Notes under the pieces: generated by a model
Seen by the model: the letters and a program-made list of their open reading frames with translations, nothing else
The model's database searches: none
What the model was told of the DNA's origin: nothing
Origin: Isoetes taiwanensis
Lineage: Eukaryota > Streptophyta > Lycopodiopsida > Isoetales > Isoetaceae
DNA length: 64,000 nt
Assembly (NCBI GenBank): GCA_021234155.1
Contig: JAJEKV010000002.1
Location: 2,330,155-2,394,154 of the forward strand
Direction: 5' to 3'
Made by a program: the position numbers and the translations under genes
Shown: piece by piece, positions 31,467 to 43,411 of the stretch
Layout of the letters: each line of letters starts with the position of its first letter
Position numbering within the stretch: position 1 is the first letter of the stretch

Positions 31467-33020
31467 TGACCCGACTTCTATCGATGCCCCGATCATTATA
31501 CAACCGGAGATCATCCCTCAAACCAGCATCTGCTTGCGACATGAGGCTGTCCACCTAACATCGGGCCCTTGTTGGTGGCCAAGAACCCGACGGGGAAGAA
31601 TGGGCGTACCATTCATCCCGTCTCCCTCGGGATCGATCTAGCTGTGGAAGCGTAAACATACATGAGCACATGACATCAATCAACAATAACATACCCACCT
31701 CGAAGGGTGGTCCACCATCTCACGATGGCGGCAACAACACATCGATTACATCAGCGTAACATGGGGAAATCCTACCCGGGCTCGGAGCTCTTGGGAAAGG
31801 CCCGGCGGCTTGGGTCTCCGGATAGCAATGCGCATGGAATTCATGGCAAATGGATTTTGGCGGCATAGAAACATGGTCGTTGGGTAGTCCACTCCATCCG
31901 CCCCTCTTGTGCATACTTTGCAGATAGGCTGAAAAGTATTGGAGCCTGACCGTAGCCTGCCGGGTGCATAGCCAAAGGGGCTACTACTGGGTTGCATCTC
32001 CCAGCTCGATGAGGCAGGGAGGAGATTACTCTCCCCAGGAAGGTTCATGCCAATCACGAGGCGAGCTAGAGAGCCACTTTGCAGATTATCGACTTGAACC
32101 CCTAGAAGATGACGCATCACCCAAGAGGTGTCGAGCCCATACCCTGCCCGCACGCAGTGCCAGGGTATTAGGCCTAGCCCACAATGTTCCTAGGCCGTCG
32201 CTACGCACCAGAGGGATCAACTGTGATTAGACAAGCCCTTCCTTGTCAGCCGGTCTAGCTCCGCCACCCACAGCCAGGCGGGGCTCTTACGCGAGCCGCG
32301 TGGTGGGAATTAATGGGCTAAAACTATGATCATACAACTACTTGGCTCTCGGGTCTCTACCCCCTTCCCAATACACAAGAGTGGCGCATAGAATGTCAAA
32401 ACATCATCACAACAGAACTGAAAATAATAGAATACATCTATTATAATCTACCTAATCATACATGGTTAGGTTCCTTTGTTAGTGTCTATCATTCTTAGGC
32501 TGTAGGGGTCGCCTATAGCTAAGAATGAATGCTAAACCTATTGAAAGAGGCCTGATAACTCGGATCTACCTATCGAGTCAACTGCTCACCCGCATCTTGG
32601 CCGGTTCCCACTTCCCTGGCGTCCATCTTTGGCGATCTCGGGTCTGCTGATCTTGGATCGAGCTGCAACCTAGGAAATCCGACTTCTCTGCTTTGGATTC
32701 GGGGAAATCGTCCTCTGCTTTGCTCAATCCGAGACTTCGGGGGCTAAAACTGAAAGGGTTTCCCTTTTAGGGTTTACGCCCCTTTATCTTTCACGCATTT
32801 AGGGCTGGTCTCTTTTTGGTCAATGGGTCATTGCCACGTGGCAAAAAGGGATTATATTCACATGTTGCTTTAACATGTGCAATATAATGGTTCACAAGGT
32901 CGTACCCTAGGGTACTACCCTTTACGGTCGCCGTGTACATGTCGTCTGAGTCGACATGTACTAGTGACGTGTCAGTATAATATAAGTATTCATATCGTAT
33001 GTTATCTTTGGAGCGTCACA
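31467..33020 (-). mobile_element. LTR (5' LTR by context), about 1.55 kb
   Basis: It is the reverse complement of 18,955-20,502 with many small differences. It begins TGTGACGC at 33,020 and ends GGGTCA at 31,467, followed by the primer-binding site and a leader (31,448-31,210) that runs into the dyad repeats. No matching 3' LTR on this strand is in the window, so the element is incomplete or interrupted. Confidence 0.85.
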
Positions 33021-33264
33021 TGGTTGAATTTGGCGAGCTTATGCAAGGCATGATAGAGGATACTTTAATACTTGTGCATTTTGCTTTCGGCTAAGCGGTT
33101 TTTTCGTCGCTCAAATCTTACGGATAGCTCAGGTAATCGATCATAATCCACAACTTCTAAGTAATGATGTGACTAATTGTGATCGACCTACCAGGACATA
33201 CTTTAAGCTTAATTGCAAGTACTTGGAGGATGATGAGTTCAAACTTGGCTGTAGTCGGGCTTGG

Positions 33265-33590
33265 TCTCGGGCCTTCTCATATTTAGAGAGGATTTGCAAA
33301 ATGCTGGAGAATGCATGGAAAATATTAGGGAGATTGGCCACCATTTTGATCAATAGTAAGTTTCCGGAATGAGGCTAGTTTCCACAACATTTGATTCAGA
33401 TATTAATCAGCTTATCTGTGAACTACCTCTTCTGTCTTTCCTTTACAGGGTTAGGTTTGGCTCTTTCTTAATCCCACCAGCCTTCATCTAGGTTCCAAAT
33501 GAGTATTTTCTTTTGAATACTTCTACTCTTCTTCCTGGCTTCAAAAGCAAAAATCACACAATCCCCATTTCTACCTTATCCAAAGAGTGA
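33265..33590 (+). repeat. Partial copy of repeat family R1
   Basis: The stretch from tttagagaggatttgcaaaa through tcttaatcccaccagccttc matches 37,735-37,935, 38,450-38,645 and 57,345-57,650. Confidence 0.8.
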
Positions 33591-35302
33591 TTTGTCTACG
33601 GTTCTCTTAGTCCGATCGGGTTCTTATTGTTAACAAAGGCCAATGCATGGATTTGACATGAAGTTCCAACGGATTAATGCATTTTTAAAAACGTGAGATG
33701 AGTTTTTTGTTTTCACTTCTTTCTTTTGGTCTATAGATGAGCATTGCTTTACATGAAGGTGATTTCGGATTTTTCTCCTTTGTTTGTTGCTTAAATTGCA
33801 TGTAGATTTGGCGCAGAATAAGAAATAATGTCTTTGAAAATGAACAGTGCATGCGTGAATGCTACCATAATGATCATGTAAGGCAAGTGTCCCTGTATTT
33901 TTTCTTTTGGTATTTTTCTTTAATTTTTCATTCCAATGTACAGGATGTCAATAAAAAACCATGCAGTTCCTTTGTGCCCCTTCTAAAGTCTTCTTCCTAC
34001 ACCTTTTTAGATAGGCTCAAAGCATTCATTGGTGCCATGAACTGTCTTTTCGGGTTCATTTGTTGGTCTTATATTGGGTTGTTCTTTCTGCATATTTAGA
34101 CTCCTCTTCCTATGAGCTTTGATGAAGTTAGAAACTCTATTTAAGACAGGATTTAGAAGGGTTTAAAACGAGTCACTTTGTTAATTGTCAGGTTGCTCAA
34201 TTTAGAATCACATATGTGCCAGGTTGCTTTTACGTAATGAATCACATATGTGATGATAGCTCTGAAAGCATGGTGGATCTCGCTTTTGATTATGGTCGGT
34301 TTAAACCTTAGGGAAACCTCAGCGTCTTCATGAGTTGCTCTAAATTGCCACAACCATAATTTTTTTACAGTGTCATTGCTGGAGCAGGTACACACTAACA
34401 CTCTAAATCCTCTGCATTTTATCTACTTTTTTAGCTTGAAGACTTCTGTACCAAGCGGAGATTTTTAGTAATGAGTTATAACTGTTTCTGCGTTCATGGC
34501 AACATTTTGTGCATAAGTTATTCTTGAGTTCAGTTACTCTTTGAGTTACAACCTGGAGTTACACAAATAGTTCTAACGGCACAGCTACAACGTCATAACT
34601 CCGGTTTCTCTTCATCCCGAAATGATGCTCCATAACTTGCTCCACTTGATTTACCTTATTGCCAACTTCCGATAAGAACTGGAGTTGCAGATGTTTCTTT
34701 ATCTTCTTAATCTTCTTCGATATATCCAGCCATATTAAATTCAAACCTTTATTTTATAATTGAGGGTTTTCTTATTGGTTCTTCATCAGCATTGAAAGTA
34801 GTTCTGAGAAGTGATTTAGAGGATGTGGCCTGGCACACCTGCATCTTTGCAGATCTCTAGAGTCCGATCTCTAGGATCCAGCAATTTTACATGCTGATGT
34901 TGATTTTTTTTAAAAGGTGATTTATGAATGTGCTGTATGTTAGGGATCATTATAAGCTTGCACTTAGTCAGTTAAACACAGTACTCCATGTTGCTAAAGT
35001 ATGGAGATTCTCTGTACTGTTGTGAATCACTTAAAAAAGCAGTACTTACTGTGATCTCCAGTTCAGCATCATCTTCCTAGGAAGCGAATCTGTTGTTTTT
35101 GTTGCAAAAATACTCATAGCTGACTTGAGGGGGATTGAAGTGGATGGCTGGAACACAGAGTAAGATCCTTTTATTGAGATTACGGAGCTTTTTTGCAATT
35201 CTAAAATTTTTTATGTCAAAAAATGAAATTTTTTCTTATGTAAACAATGCTTTCTATTGTGTGCAGGATTATTGCGCACAGAAAAATATAGCTTTCCTTG
35301 GT
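33591..35302. other. AT-rich interval, nothing recognised
   Basis: Short frames without family resemblance; probably intronic or intergenic. Confidence 0.5.
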
Positions 35303-37209
35303 AATAATGGCTTATAAAAGGATATTTGGATAATGGTCCAAGTTGAATATCGACTCAGTGAAATATGTATTCGAAGCGATGTCCAGACTTAAGGTTCATC
35401 TGAACAAGGCATAAACAGGTTAGAGTTTTGTCTACTCTTTATTCAAGGTAGCCGCATCTATTTCATTATTTGCTCTGCTATTTCTGCATGCATGTTAAGT
35501 TTTTTATATCACTTCAGGACATATGCTGAAGGCCATATCAGGTATATGAAGGTCGCTTCATTTTTGCCAATTCAAGGGTATTATATGTTATTTCATTTTT
35601 GCCAATTCAAAGGTATTATTATCTAATGTCTTAATTTCATATATTTTTCTTTGATCTTAGACTCCATTCACTATGATGTTATATTTTGTATTATCATGAT
35701 TTTTGTTAGTAGCTTTCAAGCCTCCTATTTACTCTGTCCGGTTTTCTGGCTGAAAAATTGTCTCAACATTAAATTTCTAGCTCAGAAAGTAAATAATAAT
35801 CAGCGGTGTCTAATGCAATCAATCATGTAACTGTTTCATCTTAGCATCTTTTAGCATTCACTGCTATATATGCATGAGATTGCATATACATGCATGATAT
35901 GTCATGTTAATGTGTACAAATTCCCTCAACTTCTCTCAGAGCACCATCTGTGCATGACCTGGCATCATACATACTTGAGGTTCTAGATGAACGTCTTCAA
36001 TTACTGAGCCCTCAGTAGTCATTATCTCCGATTGTCTAGTATCATCATTACTGCAAAGGTTTTTCCCTTGAAAACCTTTCGAGGCAGGGGTTTTTTAATC
36101 CTAGTAGTAATGATTGTACTAGCCCATTGTATGGGTCCCATGACCTATTGGTCTCCGTGGACGTTAAAAAATCTATTCTATTCTATTCCTTAAAGTTTTG
36201 GGGCTTTTGCTTTAAAAACCTTCCTTCAGTCTGCCAATTCACGATTTCGACGAGTTACATTTGAGATAAGAAATCATGTTGCTTTATTTTAAGCAATGTT
36301 TGTTTTTCTCAATGTTTGTGATCTAACTTGCTGCAGTTACGATGTTTGGCAGATACGGTTCACGTTTCGCTCTGCCACAGGTTGCTCAGCTAACCTGATA
36401 TTCTTAGAAATATCCTTATACTGTAAATGAGCACTACTATGGTTATGAGTTCAGAAGCAAAAATAATAAGAATTCTATGCAAGTGCGCAGATTGTCTATG
36501 CACATTCCTCTTATTGTTCTCTACCTTTGGCTTGTGCATGTTTTTTTCAGTAAAAACTTGCTTTACAATTAATAGCAAAGCACTTTGATATGTGCTATTC
36601 AACATCACTGAAATAATAAAAAACCAATTTCCTTGAAGGTTATATATTTGCACAAGCAAAGATGTGATAGCTACTACTTAGTCCAAGTATTGCAAGTTCG
36701 TGTCCCAAGATTGATGTCGCTAATGGTTACAAAGCATGAAATAAAAAATGGTTTTGATTTTAATATTGCAACAATATATACTCTAATTGTAAATGTAATA
36801 TGTTTCAAGTACATTGTGGACAACATGAAGTGAGGTTGGCCTAGCAACTCGTGTAGAAAATTGCATGAAATAGAAATGGTTTTGATTTTAATATTACAAC
36901 AATATGTACTCTAATTGTAAATGTATTAGTTTCAAGTACATTGTTGACAACATAGAGTGAGGTTGACCTAGCATAGAAAATTGTTCTCACATCCTTAATT
37001 AGGTTTAGGATTTTAGTGGAAGTTATAGTGAGGTAAATTTGATATCCCCCAAAAACATTCTTTATAAAGCGTTGTTTTCCCTCTTGAAATTCATAGATCT
37101 TAAAAGGTAATACATCGATATCTTGTCATTAGACAATTTTAATAACAAAAATAATTATAAAAATAAATAAAGCCCATTCTTGCCGGTATCAACATGTCTT
37201 TGTTGTTGG
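35303..37209 (+). repeat. Direct segmental repeat, copy C1
   Basis: It is nearly identical to 55,246-56,845, from taatggcttataaaaggata through ttggaagttgcacatat, and both run on into an R1 unit. C1 carries a retroposon at 35,936-36,190 that C2 lacks. No coding sequence recognised. Confidence 0.9.
35936..36190 (+). mobile_element. Retroposon insertion, about 254 bp, with (TATTC)n tail
   Basis: The paralogous site near 55,875 reads straight from ttccctt into aaagctttggggc, so the extra sequence here defines a whole insertion. Its 3' half is the shared module (ggtttttcccttgaaaacc; ggggttttttaatcct; gggtcccatgacctattggt; ggacgttaaaaa), followed by ctattctattcc. Confidence 0.8.
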
Positions 37210-38645
37210 AAGTTGCACATATGGGCGTTAAAAAATTTTGGGTAAACGCGCATGACGGGACATTAGCCCAAACAGCTGGGCACCCGTTACTAGTATTCTC
37301 TTGATGATGACCCTAAAAAAGCACTTGTAGGGAGGTCTTTGCAAGGGACATAGTGCGGTACCAAGGACACCCCGGTATATCGGTATTGCCCGGTGTTTGC
37401 AACGGGGAATCCTTCTTACGGAGTCTTGCTTACTTATTACGCTCTCCCAAAACCTTGCCAAAGCACTGTCTCAAGCAACCCTACAGCTGTAATAAAATTA
37501 GCAATTTCCTTGCTTAAATACCTGATAAACGTTTTGATTATAAGTGTGTGGGATATTTAACATATCTTAAACCCATCTTCTTCATTGGTGGGACCTTCCA
37601 ACCGATAATCAAATTAAGTATCTTCATAACGAGCAAACCTAATGATCCGAATTTTGCATGGATAGCCGTCGTCCCACCATAAGAATGCACCAGGTACATC
37701 ATTTAATATTTTATTTGTAGCCTTGAGCATATATATATTTAGAGAGGATTTGCAAAATGCTGGAGAATGCATGGAAAATATTAGGGAGGCGCCCCCGTTT
37801 TTGATCAATAGTAAGTTTCATAATGAGGCTAGTTTCCACAACATTTGATTGAGGATATTAATCGGCTTACATGTGAACTACCTCTTACGTCTTTCCTTTT
37901 CTGGGGTTAGGTTTGGCTCTTTCTTAATTCCTTTACATATGGATGTTAAATTTTGGGTAAACACGCATGACGGGGACATTAGCCCGACAGCGCCTTGCAC
38001 ACCGTTACTAGTATTCTCTTGATGATGACCCTAAAAAAAGCACTTGTAGGGAGGTCTTTGCAAGGGACATGGTGCAGTACCAAGGACACCGGTATATCGG
38101 TATTGCCCGGTGTTTGCAACCGGGGAATCCTTCTTAAGATCTTGCTTTACTTATTGCGCTCTCAGAAACCTTGCCAAAGCACTTGTCTCAAGCAACCCTA
38201 CGGCCGTAATAGAACTAGCAATTTCCTTGCTTAAATACGATAAACATTTTGATTATAAAGCGTGTGGGATATTTAACATATCTTAAACCGGTTTCTTCAT
38301 TGGTGGGACCTTCCAATAGATAATCAAATTCATTATCTTTATAATGAGAGCAAACCTAATGATCATTTTGCATGGATAGCGTTGGTCGATCCCACCATAA
38401 GAATGCACCGGTACATCATTTAATATTTTATTTGCAGCCTTGAGTATATATATTTAGAGAGGATTTGCAAAATCTTTGGAGAATGCATGGAAAATATAGG
38501 GAGATTGGCCACCGTTTTGATCAATAGTAAGTTTCACTTAATGAGGCTAGTTTCCACAACATTTGATTCGGATATTAATCGGCTTACATGTGAACTACCT
38601 CTTACGTCTTTCCTTTCTGAGGGGTTAGGTTTGGCTCTTTCTCAA
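37210..38645 (+). repeat. Two tandem copies of repeat family R1 (about 730 bp each)
   Basis: Both begin at attttgggtaaacacgcatg (about 37,220 and 37,950) and end near ctttcttaa or ctttctcaa. The family contains a conserved open stretch (AKALVSSNPTAVIELAISLL) that may come from a host exon, but I do not recognise it. Copies differ mainly by small indels at C-A/C/T-G-G sites. Confidence 0.85.
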
Positions 38646-38716
38646 GCTTCAATGGCAACCGGAGTATGGTAGGTTTCACTTGAAATGACATCTCAAGCGT
38701 CAATCTAAGCCCCATT

Positions 38717-39150
38717 ATGGCTTTGTTTAGTGAGATCCAGGCAAAAATGGGGTCGGGTAAAAGCGGATTTTGCGGATCTTTGCGGGCTATGGGAGAAGCC
38801 GTCAAGCTCGCCTTCCATTCTCTCTTGCAGCCTTGCCACCTTTCATATTTTGCTACAAGCGGACTTTTGATCGCTTTTGCTCAACCGAGTTTTTGTATTC
38901 TAGCCAACTCACGCCATGGAAAAAATCTTCCGATCCTATTAGCGTCGCGGTGGGATTTTTGTGCTTTTTGCTTGAATATTGCGGGGCAAATAGCGGCATG
39001 GCGGCGAGCATGGCGGCAACAAGCGGCGGCGGCGATGGCGGCGAGACCAATAAGGTAAAAAGCTCTGTTTACGTTGCGAAGAAAGCGGAGCGAGGATCAA
39101 ATTTAAAAGCACGAAGAGGAAGCCTCTTCTTCCTCCTTTGTCATCTTCCA
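38717..39150 (+). other. GC-richer open stretch, unrecognised
   Basis: Overlapping frames are open here (38,717-39,058 and 38,770-39,156), with an Ala/Gly-rich part near 39,000-39,050 and a possible GTAAAA donor after CAATAAG. I can assign no family. It could be a captured exon or chance. Confidence 0.25.
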
Positions 39151-39234
39151 CGATAGACAATATGGGTCTTTTTCGACTCTTGCGACCCATCAAAACATGA
39201 AGTTACCTGCTAGATCTGGATTCAGAACTAGCGT

Positions 39235-39650
39235 TGGAACCTTCATAACAATTTTAGCAACAAGCAGTCACAATGGGCAGACTATATCCATTTGGTGGAG
39301 TTTGCCTATAATAGTACCAAGCAGGAGTCTTCCAGAATGTCTCCATTTATGATCAATTATGGGTATCAATGCCTTACTCGGACCATTGGCATAACCCGGT
39401 TTCCAAGGTGGAAGTTTCTAACAATTGCTTATAGATATGCAAGCCTTGGTCGAGGAAGTCCGTGAGTATTTGTTGGCAACCAGAAGTAGATAAAAGAGTG
39501 TTGCGGATAAGCATCGCATGCCATGCGAGTTTCAAGTTGGCGGATCTGTATGGTTGAAGATTAAAGTCAGGCAGGCTAAGCTCAAGATTGGCAATTGTAA
39601 GAAACTTGCACATGATGGGCGGGACCCTTCGAGATCACCATGATGGGCTG
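39235..39650 (+). pseudogene. Ty3/gypsy integrase C-terminal fragment
   Basis: A + frame reads FSNKQSQWADYIHLVEFAYN, then SRMSPFMINYGYQCL, the conserved end of the integrase core (W...EFAYN.....SPF...YG). It continues, shifted, with ADKHRMPCEFQVGGSVWLKI and KLKIGNCKKLAH, the GPY/F-proximal region. The fragment ends where inverted repeat A2 begins. Confidence 0.82.
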
Positions 39651-39652
39651 CC

Positions 39653-41760
39653 AATCTAAGTATTAGACAAATTAGATATGGATGCCTTTCTTGATAAGAA
39701 AATTAGCAATTCCCAACCCTATGTTACATTAGATGAAATAGCTATAGATGTGTGCCTTGATAAGAAAGACTAAAGAGAGCTTGCCTCAGCTAATTTAACA
39801 AAGTATTCGAAAGACTGCGGATTAAAAATGGGTTTACGTACTCAGATTGCATCACTGTATAATATGCAATTCTTTTTCACCAGAAACAATCTTGATGATA
39901 TATGAATCCTCATAGAATTTACTCTTAATCTCAAGTAGAAAAGAAAAGTAGTGTTACCTTTTTTTGGCACAAAAGAGTCTAAAACATTAACCTGAAGCCT
40001 AACCAAACAATCAGACAAAGCAGACACTTGCGAGCCACTTTATTCTGCATGATGCATAATATTATAGTTAGAAGCCAACCAAAGCTACGGGATAATACTA
40101 CTTATGATGAGGAGGAAAAATAATACCTCCATCGGATGAATGATGTGTTGGTAATGAAAGCTTTCTTGATACATCATCTAAAAATAACACTTGAAAGCAG
40201 AGCTATCGTCATTAACTAATTGATGTTCAAGATGAAGCCAAAATATAAGCGTTGCAATGGCCATAAGATTAAAGCTAAGAGATTGCGGTTGTTAAGTAAA
40301 CCTCTTGAGAAGAATGGAGCGGTCGAATAAACATGCGGTGCCACTGCTGCTGTAGAGGCATTCGGGGCAATATACTTCTAGCCGGGGGTGTTTTGAAGCG
40401 GCCGCATGCGTAATGGCGTGCATTCCACGAGCGAGCAACTTCTCCAAGCGAAATCATAGGACAAAAAACCTTTTCAATTTTGGAGAATCGTGAAAATTAG
40501 TAAGCAACCAAAAATCCTTAAAACGTTTTAAAACCTTAAGAAATCAACCTTAAAATAAAGCCAAAAAAGTTTTTAGTCAAACTTGAAAATCCCAAATTAA
40601 CAAGGTAGATACCTAAACAACGAACAATCAACTCCGAGAAACAAAAAGATTAAAAATACCAACTTTACAAATGCAACTAGTTTGTCAGATACATTATGGA
40701 AGTCTTTGCCCAAACTTTCCAAGTAGGTAGAATTAGCAAAATTTTGAATTGGTGTAACTTTAACCCAAAATCTTGCTAATCACCTCCCCCCTTTGCATAG
40801 CCTATTTCAGGACGTTATGCGCCCAAAGGGACAATTGCATGCGCTCGCTACTTAAATTGGGACATTACACTGCAACTAGGGGAGGACCCGAATGTTTGGT
40901 CTTATAACTCAAAAATTTTTAACTTGTTCTAATAGTTTCATTTGCAACCTTCTAGCCAGGGTGTTTCGAAGCAGCCGCATGCATAATGGCGTGCATTCCC
41001 TGAACAGAGCAACTCCTCCAACGAAATCATAGGACAAAAAACCTTCTCGATTTTTGGAGAATCGTGAAAATTAGCCGGCAACCAAAAATCCTTAAAACTT
41101 TTTAAAACCTTAAGAAATCAACCTTAAAATAAAGCCAAAAAAGTTTTTAGTCAAACCTGAAAATCCCAAATTAACAAGGTAGCAACCTAAACAACGAACA
41201 ATCAACTCCGAGAAACAAAAAGATTAAAAATACCAACTTTACAAATGCAACTAGTTTGTCAGATACATTATGGAAGTCTTTGCCCAAACTTTTCAGAGTA
41301 GAATTAGCAAAAATTTTGAATTGGTGTAACTTTAACCCAAAAATCTTGCTAATCACCTCCCCCCCCTTGCATAGCCTATTTCCAGACGTTGTACTGCCCA
41401 AAAGGGACAATTGCATGCGCTTGCTACTTAAATTGGGACATTACACTGCAACTAGGGGAGGACCAGAATGTTTGGTCTTATAACTCAAAAATTTTTAACT
41501 TGTTCTAATAGTTTCATTTGCAACCTTCCTTTGCTCATGCCTATGGAATATTCTTTGTATCCTTTGGCCTTTTGCATCCTTCTCAAATATTGTTGCCATA
41601 TCGTTATGGTTATTTTTGCCTCTATTGCAGCATTTAGGTAAGCAGCCTTTTCTCTTTCCAAGATTTTCTTGTGCAGCTTAACAATTGTGGTTATAAGATG
41701 AGAAGCTCTCACATCAAAGGTTATGTATTTGCATATAACGATGATAGTTGTTAAATATGT
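39653..41760 (-). repeat. Right arm of inverted repeat A (IR-A2) with internal tandem duplication
   Basis: It is the reverse complement of 1-1,632. It is longer because about 575 bp is present twice (about 40,375-40,950 and 40,951-41,515), each beginning near cttctagccggggtgttt. The coiled-coil-like peptide of the A1 arm is at 41,712-41,485 on the minus strand. Confidence 0.85.
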
Positions 41761-41997
41761 TACTATTATTTGAGGCAGATTCTTTCTTAGCGGTATTGTT
41801 TATGGGATTGCTTATTGATAAATTCCAGGGTATCTAAGGATAGAAGCAACACATTAACTGGCATGTTCTTTTCCCGAGTTGTTCCAGCGACAGTGCCCAC
41901 TATTTCCTCTCTAAGTCTTCTAGTATAATGAACAAAAGACAGACATTGACCACCACCAGATTATCCTTTGAAATGGCCAGATTATTCTCATTCAACA

Positions 41998-42262
41998 TAT
42001 TCTCTTGATGATGACCCTAAAAAATGAACTTGTAGGGAGGTCTTCGCGAGGGACATGGTCTGGTACCAAGGAGACCATATTCGGTATTGCCCAGTGTTTG
42101 CAACCAGGAATCCTTCTTCTGGGTACTGCTTACTTATTACGCTCTCCCGGAACCTTGCCCCAGAGCACTGGCCCTTGCAACCCTACAGCCGTAATAGAAG
42201 TAGCAATTTCCTTGCTTATATACCTCATAAACATTTTGATTATAAGTGTGTGGGATATTTAA
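41998..42262 (+). repeat. Partial copy of repeat family R1
   Basis: It runs from tctcttgatgatgaccctaa to gtgtgtgggatatttaacat. It is the copy with the longest uninterrupted frame (85 codons), so it may be closest to the source sequence. Confidence 0.8.
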
Positions 42263-42520
42263 CATATGAGGTTCCCAAAATCTCAGTTATTCAAAAATTG
42301 GCCATTTTTTGGCTGATGGAAGTAGCAATGCGGGTGAGTCATATGCATTTGAAAAAATGCAGTTACTTGAATTTGAGATGCTTTGCTTAATAGGTAGCTC
42401 CAGAGCTATAAAAATAAATAGCCCAAGAACTCATAACCCTGGCTATACTTGTATAGCTTGAGTTATCTGTATCTCATGAGTAAAGATCATTATTAACCAG
42501 GATTACAAATTTCTGTTTCA

Positions 42521-42745
42521 GGTGAATATGCAGATCAGCCCTTTAGCTTCAAGAATGAAATGCCTAAAGTAAGAAAGCATGGGCTTCCAGTCAAATACTT
42601 GACGGAAAGATATTTTTTGTGCTATGTTTCTAGCAACGTACTGCAACTAATTGATGGTATTTCTTATTTGGATGCCCAGACCAGGGCTGAACTTGAGGAG
42701 ATAGCTGTTGTTGAAGCACTGCATGTTGCAGGGCGCCATCTCTGA
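42521..42745 (+). CDS. Candidate host exon, unrecognised
   Basis: After a TTTCAG acceptor near 42,521 an open stretch reads YADQPFSFKNEMPKVRKHGL, then ISYLDAQTRAELEEIAVVEA, ending at TGA 42,743. Codon use and clean sequence look exon-like. It lies about 0.7 kb before HRD3-like exons, but I do not recognise it as part of that gene. Confidence 0.35.
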   Translation, partial: GEYADQPFSFKNEMPKVRKHGLPVKYLTERYFLCYVSSNVLQLIDGISYLDAQTRAELEEIAVVEALHVAGRHL

Positions 42746-43411
42746 CAATTCTGAGAGATAACAGCGTGTAAAACATCTTCAAGCTCAGCAGTACGATTTT
42801 TTTTAATCCATAGTTTTTGGTAATATGAGGTGCATCAGCTTATACTCATATCTTTTTAGGTGAAGAGGTTCAGTGTATTACACTTACAAATCTGAGGGAT
42901 AGAAGCATTATATTTCGAGTTACATGTTAATCTTTGTTGTTGTATCAATTGCATTATATTTGTAGGCTCATCCTGTTCTTCCACACTTCTACTTTGCATT
43001 TTGCAGCAAAATCTTGCAGCAAGAGCTGGACCTTACCCTTGCTCTTTGCCATCATGAGAAACAAAAAGAATGATGAGGTTTGTTTTTCCATTTATGATTT
43101 TTATGTTTTTGGAACTCCTTGCCATGTCTTGCAGTGTACTTAATATCTTATTTCAAAATGCATATTTTTCTTTGTCATTAATCTTACACATAAGAGCTCT
43201 GGACAATGTATGTTAGATTATGCTTATATCTGTAGCTTCATGGCTTATTAACAGATAGAAGGACTATGATGACACGTCTGCACTGGAGCATGTAGTTGTT
43301 CAATAGAGAAATGCACTTGCAAAAGCCAATGTTTGGGGACAATGTGAAATCATGAATTTTTTGTTCCTTTATATAAGTCTTTCCTAACAAACGATGCATT
43401 CTATGGTATAG

